Of a stretch of 64,000 nucleotides of DNA, positions 28,201-38,100 are shown one piece after another. Origin of the DNA: Helicoverpa zea (Eukaryota; Arthropoda; Insecta; Lepidoptera; Noctuidae); the NCBI RefSeq assembly GCF_022581195.2, contig NC_061456.1, forward strand, positions 5,396,501-5,460,500, written 5' to 3'. Below the pieces are notes generated by a model. That model was not told where the DNA came from and searched no databases. It saw nothing but the letters and a program-made list of their open reading frames with translations. How positions within the stretch are numbered: the stretch's first letter is position 1; every line of letters starts with the position of its first letter. The position numbers and the translations under genes are program-made.

Positions 28201-30245
28201 CATACCAGTATAGCTGGGTAAGTACTTCAACATACATAGTCCAACTTACAATGGTCCTTCAATGTGCTATTTGTTTAACTAAATACCTAGCACATGTTTG
28301 TCATTTATAGAACAGTTGACTAAAGGTACAAAACCACCAGTTTGTTCTTGTAATATCCACTATATTGTAAGCAAGTCTCTTGAAGTAAGTTGGTACCAGA
28401 ACAATGTAGCAAGTAAGTAGTTAACTAGACTCTGGGAGGGAAGCTAGGTTTGGAAGCTTATATTATCCAAACCACCAGCACAGAAAATCTGAAATTAATC
28501 AAGATTTAAAGAAGGTACTCGTCCAGATTAACTTTCAAATACTTAAAATTACTCAATTCAAAACAGATTATTTAGTAGAAATAACTACTTAATTATTGTA
28601 GTAGGGAGTCGCTTACAAACTCAAGGTACTTATAATATTATGCACTCAGTTCACCAAATATTTCACTATATTACAAGTTACAAATTAATTTGAAACTTTC
28701 AGTCATAATTGCATTCCCAGTTATTATTTCTTTTGCTTTATATAACTTGGTTTGTTTAATTTATTAACTTCTTAAAATAGTTTGTGTAATAATTTTCTCT
28801 TATAACTTCCTAGTTCAACTTGCATTGTATAACTTTCTCAAAGTCAACCCAAAAAATATTGTAAACATTTCTTTTTCATGTTATTATCGTATGTATCAAT
28901 ACATACAAATTGTAACACCTATTATGTTTTTAAAAAGAGTAACCATGGAGTTTCTTGCCCGTTCTTCTCCATAGGAAGCTACTTTTGGAATGGGCAACTA
29001 GAAGCAAACTTATTTATAATTTTGACGTTCATAAGTGCTTGTAAAGGCCTACATGAAATAAATGATTTGATTTGATTTGATTACTTTTCACACTTTTATA
29101 GTCAATGGGAACCAAAGATTATTTACTTTATGATAGGAACTAGGAACACAATGTAATTTATCTTTCATAAAGGAAATTACTCCCACGACAGGTGTTTGGC
29201 TGTATGCTGTAATCATAGCCATCATGTAGCATCACAGCATTAAAACGATTTACTGATTCGCACCAATCTTAAAACAAATGAATGTTCTATGTTCAATTGG
29301 TGAAAAATGAATTTCATACGCAATGTGATATTATGATACAGGCATTCTGGAAAACCCTTATGTGATGAATATACAGTACAATTACTAACGTACAACTTAC
29401 TTATATGCTTCAAAGAACACACAATTAAACTTTCCAAGTAAAACCTAGACATGAGCACTGGTGTGAGATTCTTTAGTCTCATACAATAATTTATAGTCGA
29501 GTCGGTGACTGGATACCATACTAGCATCCTTACTAGAAACTTTAACTTGCACGTTCTTTGGACAGACGGCCAATTTGTTCAGATTTCGGCTGTTTAGGGG
29601 GACTTCTAATCCGCAAACTGAACTTACCATACCTGCCCCTTCCTTTCTTTTCAATTCAAAAGAAATAATGTTCGCTACTTACAGACACACCGCCAATATC
29701 ATATTTCACTCGTCGCCAAATGTAGTGTTCGCCCTACCCGTGTCTCTGTAATTACCATCCGATAATTAGGATATCGGCTCGCTTGCCCACATAACGTCTT
29801 ACTCCCGTGCCACACACTCTCCCGGTTTCCCGCCAACTGGCCATAGAGTATAGTGTGCACTCTCCGCGTCTATGCGACAACGAGACGACAGATATCGGTG
29901 ATAATACAGTACACTACAATAATATATCTAAACATGTCAAACAAGTACACATTAAGATTTTTCAAAACCAATTATCACGTCCCATGTTTCACAATGATTA
30001 ATAAATTCTTTACGGCAACCTATAAAATCAATTAACATAATCAACACATCGAGTCTGACAACGTAGTGACTGTGACTAATCGTAATGTTTACTTGCAGAA
30101 AGAGAAATCCAAAGTGAAGGTGGAGGCCGAGGACTTGAAGTCGGAGACGAAGGAGAGGATGTTGCCGCTGCTGAACGGCTTCGGGAACGGGTCGGCGCTC
30201 GGCGACGTGCGCCAGAGGATGGCGGGCGCAGTCGCCTCGCAGTGA
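16296..30245 (+). CDS. ELOVL very-long-chain fatty acid elongase (8 coding exons, 310 aa)
   Basis: Coding exons: 16296-16436, 16698-16805, 16883-16963, 18252-18308, 20617-20722, 22855-22991, 23793-23948 and 30099-30245. They sum to 933 nt (310 codons plus TGA), each intron is GT-AG and all phases join. Seen: the KFTEFFDT motif (residues 122-129), the histidine box HVIHH (145-149), a MYSYY motif (182-186) and TALQMVQ (206-212), in the order usual for ELO proteins. Hydrophobic segments lie near 31-47, 65-83, 150-163, 172-192, 211-227 and 233-252. The C-terminal 50 residues are Lys/Glu-rich. Known of the family: ER multi-pass condensing enzymes that join malonyl-CoA to a long-chain acyl-CoA, the first step of fatty acid elongation. 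Inferred: the insect ELOVL1/7-like group. The first ATG of the frame (AAAATGG context) was chosen. The last intron is 6150 bp because an LTR element sits in it. Substrate chain length cannot be read from sequence. Confidence 0.95.
24097..24294 (-). repeat. 3' LTR of the intronic LTR element
   Basis: 198 bp, TGTAGTG...CACTACA, identical by eye to 29721-29918. It is 3' in element sense because the purine tract lies just inside it (24295-24305). A 66-aa frame opening in it is shared with the other LTR and is not a gene. Confidence 0.88.
25178..25502. repeat. Minisatellite, 5 copies of a 65-bp unit
   Basis: Units start at 25178, 25243, 25308, 25373 and 25438. Copies 2-5 are the same by eye; copy 1 differs where CTGTTCAC replaces CAGGTCGC. 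The 65-bp period is not a multiple of three, so the open frames across it (up to 135 aa on the - strand) rotate through all frames and are artefacts of the repeat. It lies near the 3' end of the LTR element. Confidence 0.9.
25542..25873. repeat. Minisatellite, about 3.2 copies of a 105-bp unit
   Basis: Units start at 25542, 25647, 25752 and a partial one at 25857. The unit shares a core with the neighbouring 65-bp array: a CTCACGGACCTTACTGTT-like segment followed by CCTCGCAAAGCTTTACGA, against CTCGCGAACCTTGCTGTT and CCTCGTAAAGCTGTACAA. The 105-bp unit has extra sequence between the two parts. The period is 35 codons, which gives a repetitive 128-aa frame that I do not regard as a gene. Confidence 0.9.
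26930..27435 (+). pseudogene. Gene-like fragment inside the LTR element, + strand
   Basis: An initiator-like TCAGT (about 26930) is followed by an open stretch from an ATG at 27057 with protein-like composition (Pro/Arg/Asn-rich, about 41 codons). It ends at an in-frame TAG preceded by a GTAGGT donor-like site. Further coding-like segments follow to about 27350 in shifted frames (one is rich in Gln and Asn), and an AATAAA lies at about 27427. No family is recognised. I read it as part of a host gene carried by the element and now broken, but it could be chance. Confidence 0.3.
27480..28085 (-). pseudogene. Gene 3'-end-like fragment inside the LTR element, - strand
   Basis: On the - strand a strong acceptor (T-rich run ending TTTTGCAG at about 28072) opens about 26 codons with hydrophilic, acidic composition (it contains RDISEDAEQ) before a TAG. 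After that comes AT-rich sequence with an AATAAA near 27490. This resembles a last exon plus 3' UTR. It converges on the + strand fragment, with overlapping ends. No family is recognised; the capture idea is inference. Confidence 0.3.
28870..29084 (+). mobile_element. LINE 3' end fragment with TGATT tail
   Basis: This 5'-truncated 3' end of a non-LTR retrotransposon contains GAGTTTCTTGCCCGTTCTTC, then a CTACTTTTGGAATGGGCAACTAG-like block. It closes with TGAAATAAATGATTTGATTTGA, a short ATTTG repeat tail. The same arrangement is widespread in moth genomes. It lies inside the LTR element and has no coding remnant. Confidence 0.65.
29721..29918 (-). repeat. 5' LTR of the intronic LTR element
   Basis: 198 bp, identical to 24097-24294. 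The primer-binding-like sequence begins on the - strand immediately inside it (29720 downward, TGG from 29718), so this is the promoter-side LTR. The right target duplication ATAAT follows at 29919-29923. Confidence 0.88.
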
Positions 30246-32480
30246 TCGCCTACTCCTTACCTTAGTCTATATTCTCTATGAATCTCATCGCGCCGAGTGA
30301 ATACACTATGTGTACTCACATAAATTCCTTTAATTACAGAGTACAGACTAACCTTGTTACGGGTGACGCGACAGTCCTGCCACAAAGCCCTTACAAATTG
30401 CAGTTGGCACGGAACGTGCATTATACTGACCATAAACTAGTTGTTATTATTGACACCTAGTACTCATGCGTCAGTTATTATGCACAACATAGACTGCAGT
30501 GTCACTTATAATAATATGTTAGCGTTATCCTAGAGTAATTTAGGAGTATCAATAAATTGGTTAAAGTACAAAACGGGAAGCTCGAAAATTGCCCGCCTTC
30601 AGCCGCGGTTCCCGACGGGGCTATGAGCTCAATTAGTTATAAGTTATTTGTATACGTAGCTCAGTAGTGATAGTAGTTGTAATTTATTCAAGCCGAATAC
30701 TGTAAGTCCCTAGGATTCTTAGCAATAATGATTCTTGACTATTTATTCGGGTGTGGATACGGTAGGACTAAGAAAGGGCCAGTATTTTCATTCGTGGTTA
30801 TTAGGGTTTTTTTAATAATGCCTTCGCTGCCGATTTCAAACATATATGCAGAGTAACCTACCTATCTGCTCTCGTGTTGAGTTTACACAGTTCGTCCAAA
30901 TCGATTGAGTATACACGAGTTCAAGTATACAGCAAACTGTGTGCGAAACTAATAGACATATAAGTACCTGCGTCAACGTAGTGTGTCGTCGTAGCACGCC
31001 TCTTAAAGAACTGAGATATATTGAATGATCTGTCGTGGTGTTAATGAGCAAACATACATAGATCGCTTGACGTTTAGAGACAACTTTGTGGCAAAATGGC
31101 TGCGATGTGCGGTCTCTCTATTGATACTACTGAACATATAGAAACAGTAGTGTTATGAATTTATTAGTTTGCTCAATATCCGGGTAGGATTTATAGAGGC
31201 CCTGTGAAATTGAATTGTATTGGTAACATAATTATGACGATGACTGTAGACAACACTAGCAGGTTTTTTTTACACATCTAATTTTATTTGATTCAGAAGC
31301 CTTAAACTTATTATAATAACCATCAAAGCATTTTGTTGTTGTTTGTGACTGATTGATGATGAGATGCTTTGAAAATTGGTTAATACACCTTCATGGAGTA
31401 ACCGAAGTATTATATATTGTAATTCAGCTGTTAAACATTTTGTCTACAAAAATCAAAACCCAAATGAATTTTGTCTCCGCACTGGTACTGTTGAAAATGA
31501 TACTTTCGAAAAATATGGTTCAATCAAAGTATCAAATGGTGAAATTTGTTGGATATATAGATATATATTACAATATCCACGTTTCAGTGTTTGCTAAGTT
31601 TACGTGAATCAAGGCTATTCGCATTATGTATATGTATATAAGTACCTAAATCGACATTCTGTAAATATGTTAAAGGGTAATCGTACATTTATACTTTGTG
31701 ATACTTAAGTTAATAAAAGAGAATTTAATATTAATACGTTTTGTTTTTTATACCTTTCACACTCCTAAACACCTCATACTTATTTTCTGCTCAAGTGCAC
31801 TAGTAAAACTAATTTTAATCTCGCGAGTGAGAGCGACAGTATTATGGCTTAAAAATATTTCTTCTGTAATCGTGTATCACCGTCCTTATATTATTTATTA
31901 TCCTTCTATTATGTAACTTTACCGTAAAAACGCTAAATATGCATAAAAAGCGGACATTCGCATTCTTGCGGTCTAAATCCTGTCTGGGCTTACCATCTTC
32001 AAAGGTCAAACATCTTCAAAAAAAAACATTGTGAGTTTCTCATTAGATAGGCACCTACTAAATATAAAGATGATAAACAGACAGGTATCTACAAGAAATT
32101 GATGATAAAAGAGCGGTTTTCCCCGAACGGTCTTTGTCTCGTCTACAAGAGATCGAATCATAATCTGTTATTTTTTATGATGTTCATCAATATTCGTGTA
32201 GCTGTCTATAGCGTCGAAAAACACACATAGTTTATTTTATCATTTTGTGAAGGATTGCCAAGTGAAACAAGTTACAATACTAGTTAATAGTTGTAAGAAT
32301 AGTATAGTAAGTTAAGTTAGTAATTAAGTAATTCGGGAACATTTTTAATTCCGATGTAATTTGTCTTGGTCTCGGTCTGTATTCTTCAGCAAATAATATT
32401 CGAGGAAAACCAAACTATATTTTCTTATTTTCCTTCTTCATTATGATGAATTTCAATAATAAACAATGAACTTGAATTTT
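30246..32480 (+). other. Elongase 3' UTR candidate region with poly(A) signals
   Basis: After the stop codon there is AT-rich sequence without further coding signal. AATAAA hexamers occur at 30551-30556, 31712-31717 and 32458-32463. Any of them could define the mRNA 3' end; the sequence alone does not say which is used. The 60-84 aa open frames here have no recognisable content. Confidence 0.4.
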
Positions 32481-33084
32481 GAGCTTATCATTTGGAAGTT
32501 ATTCTGATTTAAGTAAGAGATCTATAGTTTCATCAAAAAGTCTTTCAGAACCTATTTTTTAATTGCTGGACCATTATAGCGATGTATGAAATAAACCGAC
32601 GAATATCAAACCAGTCACCTATTTATGTACTTAATAGGCAGTTTTTTTCTTATAAAAAGTGTTGTTTATTTCCTTGATATTTACCTACATGGCACACAAG
32701 TGTAGACCCGAGTTGTGAGAATTGAAACCTTAACAAAGCATAGTTAATTGTTCCAATTCTATCTTGTTAAAAACTTATTTTATCTAAAATTAACTTTTAT
32801 AGATATTATATCGTTACCTAAATTATTATTGATTGGCCCAACAACTTTTTTTGTTAGCATAGACAATGAATAATCCTTAATTGATATGCGGTTCGGTTTT
32901 GATTAAAAACGTTGTGGGTGGATATCAATACCTACCTACTTCTTGTTTTTAAGGTGTTTGTTTACTATAATCATGCTCATATCAAAGTATAAATATGGAT
33001 ACTACTAATATTATAAAATATTTAAAGAAGGTAGGTAGGTACTCAAGTAATCAATAAATCAACGCCTCTGGAATGGGAATGGTA

Positions 33085-33190
33085 GATAGATAGATAGATT
33101 ATGCTTTATTGTACACCAAGAAAAAAGAAAATTAATTCTGAAAAAGATACTTACACTATACAAAACTAATTATGTTAAGACTCATACATA
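33085..33190 (-). mobile_element. LINE-like 3' tail with GATA repeat
   Basis: A short (GATA)n run is followed by GATTATGCTTTATTGTACAC. In - strand sense this is TGTACAATAAAGCATAATC and a tetranucleotide tail, as at the 3' ends of moth non-LTR elements. The extent upstream is unclear. Confidence 0.4.
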
Positions 33191-34599
33191 AATACTTTTA
33201 CGACGAATACTACTAGCGCCATCTGTGTTAGAATACAAGGAACTAGCGTTATATGGTAAAACCGCAGACGAGAAATAAGTAAGGCGAGTCTTATTTACTT
33301 ATGATGATAGTAACTTAACAATGGAACTGGTTGAAAGCCCGATACGACTTCGAAATAAGAAAATAATGTTCAACGTTCATGTATTGGTTTAGCTACTCGA
33401 CGCCAGATGGCGCTGTCGGGAAAGAGTATTGTACAAAATATTTTTTTTGCTCAGCTTAAGGATTCGATAGTAACAATGGGCAGGTATGTATGTCCATAGG
33501 TGTATCTGATATGAGCAACTTCCTATTACATACACCAGGCAGTCATTCATTTATTAATATTCTAATTCGTCCTTGATATTAGTGACTTAAAGTAAATACT
33601 TTACTGAGGGGAAATCTCCTACTTGAATTTTTATAAAATGTAGCCAAAATCTGACGATATTATCGAATCGGACAAATACCCATCATGGTTACAACCTGGA
33701 TTCAGTTTACAAAGATCCGTCTAACAAAAAGTTACCTTACCCAATTTGGCATTCAGCATCCATCTTTTGATTAATAGTCGTACTCTCGTAGAGCACATAG
33801 GTATTTGTCCTAAGCAAGTCTTTTATTTTGCGTTTCTAATCGTGGAAGTAGGTGTTCCGTATTTTCTGGTTACATGCGTAGGCAAAAAGCTGTAGATTAT
33901 GCATGTATGTAGACCATTATTATATAACGTGTGAACGCATCGGCGATAGTAAAGTCATTAGGTGATCTATTGACTTCCTTCGCACGAATAAAATTGCGTT
34001 CAATGTGTTACCTCTTTACTTACCATAATGGCTAAGTTTTGTTCGATGTGTAGAAGTTGCCTCGTTTAGGACATTATGTTTGATCTGATTAGGTATACAG
34101 ATGAAACCTGGATAGCTACGAAGAAAGTTACAAATGCCAATAAGGTGTGACCTACTTGTGACTCTCAGAAAAATGTATGGAACATTTTTTGCCCGGAAAA
34201 TGTGTTTTCCGGAAGGAATTGTGTGATAACTACCCTATGTTACGTAGCGAGGTACTTATGCCAACTGCAATTATCATACTCAGTTTTAGGTATTGGATTT
34301 AAAATGTAGTATCTCATATTTTCAGAAAGTGAAGAATGGACAAAAATGTTTAACCCTTATGTTGGTACTTTAGATGAAATTCCTACGCTATTCTTAGGCA
34401 GACAATCATTTACACACATTTCACCTGAGCACCTCTTTAAAAAGTCATTAAATAGTGTGTAAGGTGACTTAACTGCGGTGTTTAGATAGCTATCCGCGTC
34501 ACAGCATAGTGTCGAAAGCGTTCTTTTGTTTGTCTGCATATGTGCAGTGCTCGACTAAACGTCTAAATTGTTCACCGGTTCTCACGTGCTTTGAGAAGT

Positions 34600-35168
34600 G
34601 ACACAAATTGCACAAGCCATTGTTTATCAAGAAAACTTTATTTACAATGAAATATTTTACAATCTATCGTCATAACTTACTTTCTATTGTACATACGTAG
34701 ATAAACGTAAATCTATATCAGTAAACACCAATGCTGGCAAGTGACAGTACAACTTCTACTTGCCCAAATCCATAATCGATTGTTTGTAAATACTTATACA
34801 GTAACAAACGACTATGCCAATAGAAACATCAATAATAATATCACAAATAATTTAGGGTAACTACTGGTAAGCCTCTTTAGATATAAATAGAACTGCATTT
34901 GTTACATTTAAGTGGTATGACAAATCTGGGATCCTCCTAATAAATATTATCTTCAAGTTTTATTTACAAAAGTTGTACTTTGCTGCTGCCGTTTTAAGCA
35001 TTTACGATTAAGCAGTCTTAAACCTATATCCCTGCATATAAACTAGACAAAACCTTTTCCACTCAATAAGGTCATCATTGAATTCAAACATCAAAAAACT
35101 TCTACTTAGGAGTTGATCTAAAGAGGCGACTAATTTAATGGCAGTGATTTAAAAATACACAATATTTA
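34600..35168 (-). other. 3' UTR candidate of the CPAP1-type gene with poly(A) signals
   Basis: Non-coding AT-rich sequence follows the stop codon. AATAAA on the - strand occurs at 35170-35165 (overlapping the stop codon), 34964-34959 and 34642-34637. The latter two are the more usual distances for a functional poly(A) signal. Confidence 0.4.
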
Positions 35169-38100
35169 TTACGCTCTTGTTTTAGTTTTACCAAATTCTT
35201 CTATATGGTCATATTCTGCGAAACCTGGATCGGAGTCGTAGTACGCGTAATCATAACTGTTGTCTTCTTTGTTGTGAGGAGGGTTCGCGAAGTGCGGGGC
35301 GCGGGTGGTGGGTCGCGGCGCAGGAGTCGACGGCGGCGTCGGCGGCACAGCCACGCGGCTCGGAGGACGAGGGGGCCGGGTCTCCGGCACTCGGGGAGCA
35401 ACAGTCGTTGTCGGCCCAACAGATACCTCATTAGCGGGTGCATAGTTCTGGTTCAATGGTTGATAGTCAGCCGGCCGAGATGTGGTTGTGTAGGTTTGGA
35501 AATAATCAAAAGTACGTTGAGTGTTCACTGTCTGCGGTTGAGGCGTTGTCGTGTAGATTACTTCGGGTGCTCTTGTGGTCGGTGGTGCTGTAGGCGAAGG
35601 TGCAGGCCTGAATGGCCTTGGAGCTGCAGTCTGAGCCGATGGTTTAGGAGGAGGTTGCGTTTTGCCAAATTTCTTGCGATCTTCGGGTAGCCTGTTGCCA
35701 CTCGCAGCAATATTGAGGGAATGAGCACCAGCCAGGAGTTCGCGGTCGTATAACTCGGGGCGGTACTGCCCATCGTCTTCGCCCTGAGGAGGATGATATT
35801 GGCCGTCATCTTCATCGTCATCTTCAGCAAAGTTGGCAGATTGAGTGTTAAAGGCGAGGTTAGTGTTATACGCTACCGTGTTCAAGTTGAGCGGAGGTTC
35901 GGGGCGTGCAGTCGAGTAGGTCGTGGTCGGAGCAACAGTGGTCGAGGGATTATTGTAATAGGCTTGTTTCGAGTAAGGCACAAAGTTGTTCTTTTCAGGT
36001 TCATAAGAGACACTATTAAAGTTTTTATAAGCTGGCGTGGTCGTGGGGAAAGTTCTTGCAGAAACGCTGTAGTCAATAGTTGTTGGCGTTTCTCTTACAT
36101 TGTCTCTGTTGTTTTCTACTCTATTATTGTAATTATTGAAGTTCTTGGCACGCGCGAATTCGGGGTCTCTAGGAACATCAGCTACGTTGAAACTATTTCT
36201 AACTTTGAAGGGTCGATTCTCGTTCTGAACATTAAGTCCTGGAGTTGACTGGGCGTCATAATTATATAACTCTACGAGACCATCCTTCTTATTAAACCGT
36301 GGAGCGGCGGTGGACTGGGACTGTGAGTAAGTGGAAGGTGCGCTACTGGGGTAAAATCTGTTACTTTGCTTAGGAGTGACTCGGGGAACTTCAACGTATT
36401 CATCCTTGAATTGTTTGTATTGCGGAGGTACGTTGGGAGGTGGGGTGATCGTTTGCCTATTTTGAGAGTTAAAACGGCGGTTAAAGTTTTGTTGGGGAGG
36501 CTCAGAATACTGTTGTTGTGGGGCAGTGTTCGGTGGGAAGGTGGTGGGAGGTGCCTGTGTGGACACATAGATAGGGCGTTTCCTAACCAGCTTGCGTTTA
36601 GAGTGTGCATCATACTGTTGGAGCGGGATGGCGGGCTGCTGAGAGGGTGGGGACGGGGCGGGGGTCGTGTACTGTGTAGGAGGGAATGTGCGTTGCGTAG
36701 TAGGATAAGTGCGTTGGGTGGTGGGTCTTCGGAAGGATTGGCGTTGATAAGGCTGTTGGGACGACACAGGGGCGGGAGAGGATGCGACGGAGGATTGCTC
36801 ATCACGGCCACGGTCACGTTGTCCACTGAAGAAGTCCGAGGAGTGCGCAGCGCGGAGGTCGTAGTCGGGTCGGTTCGGCGCGACATTGTTCTGAGATAAC
36901 CGACGGTCTCCGGTCTCGGCTCGCTGGAGACCGAATTCAGCTTCATCATCGCGATTTCCATAAGACGACAACTTCTTGGTGTCAAATCCTGTTGTAAACA
37001 AATATATTATAACACACATACAATAAATAAAAGGAACTAAAACTACATTTACAGTGAAGCTTCAGCTTGCTGATTTACTGAAACAGGCGCCAATTTGCAG
37101 TCTAATGAAACAATGATCTACGTTTTTAAAAGCTTTAGAATGCAAGCGTTCGGCTGAAGCTTAAATGTTTTGCAATTCATTACCAATAGTGTCCACTACT
37201 AGTGCAGGAGACGCGTCAACAACCCGTTTTAGGTCACAGGTTATTTATACCAATAATTTTCATAAGGTATAATTAGTCATCTCTGCACGTCGACCTTGTA
37301 TTCCCTATTACTTCTACTGTAATTTCCAAAGAAGTTACGCAAATAATAATAACATGAGTTATTATGACTGATTACCGCCCACTGCTTAATCAATACACAT
37401 AATTGTTTATCTATACAAACTCTTTGATGAGTTGAAATCGCCTCTCAAATTACTCCCATACAGAGCTGCCTACTCCAAATTCAAAGGTTGTATTTCTAAG
37501 CGGTTTTTAATAACTTGTAAGTTATGTACAGCTCTAATTAATTATATAGCATTAATTACATGCACTCACAAATACCATTAATCAATGTCTTAAACATCCT
37601 TTGTATATATGATTTGAGTATCTAATATGCTTGTAAAATTAGTTTCTCCCACGTTTTCAATATCTTAACTTTTGATTTGAAAATGGAATTAGTTGCCTAT
37701 ATGGCACTTGCACAGGATCATAGAATGCTATATTAACTTTGTACAATTGTATTTATGTACCTACGAAAAAAATACTTTATTACTTTGATGAACTAAACAG
37801 TGATATTGGTGAGCGTAGTGTTAGTTGCAAAAGCTGGCTCACCGGATCCGATCCTGTAGAGATCGAACTGACCGTCGTAGATATCGGCAGGACAGGCCAG
37901 CGGGTCGTCGTCTCCCCAATCCGTGCAGGTCTGTGCTTCCTGGTGGAACAGCGTGCCCGGGGGACAGAAGAACCTGAAGTCTCGGATGCCTCCGCCTGCG
38001 ACCCTCACGCACACGTGGAAAGCCTTGCAGCCGGATTTAGCGTCCGCGTAGTATGCGCCTAAGATTCTGCCTTTGCAGTTGAACCTTTCGGCGCTCCCTG

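Larger units (their letters stand above)
24097..29918 (-). mobile_element. Non-autonomous LTR retrotransposon inserted in the last elongase intron
   Basis: Two copies of a 198-bp sequence, 24097-24294 and 29721-29918, are identical by eye. They begin TGTAGTG and end CACTACA, the TG...CA ends of LTRs. The pair, not each copy, is flanked by ATAAT (24092-24096 and 29919-29923), a 5-bp target duplication. On the - strand a primer-binding-site-like TTTGGCGACGAGTG abuts the right LTR (29720 downward), and an 11-base all-purine tract, AAAGGAAGGGA, abuts the left LTR (24305-24295). Both signals give a - strand element with 5.4 kb of internal sequence. No gag, protease, reverse transcriptase or integrase reading frame is visible, so it must be moved by enzymes supplied from elsewhere (a LARD-like element). 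Gypsy-type affinity is a guess from the primer site. Identical LTRs mean a recent insertion, antisense to the host gene. Confidence 0.85.

Noticed and set aside
35205..36899. Long + strand frames (161, 151 and 177 aa) and other - strand frames
   Set aside because: They are shadows of the low-complexity third exon of the CPAP1-type gene, whose spliced frame has a signal peptide, domain and stop.
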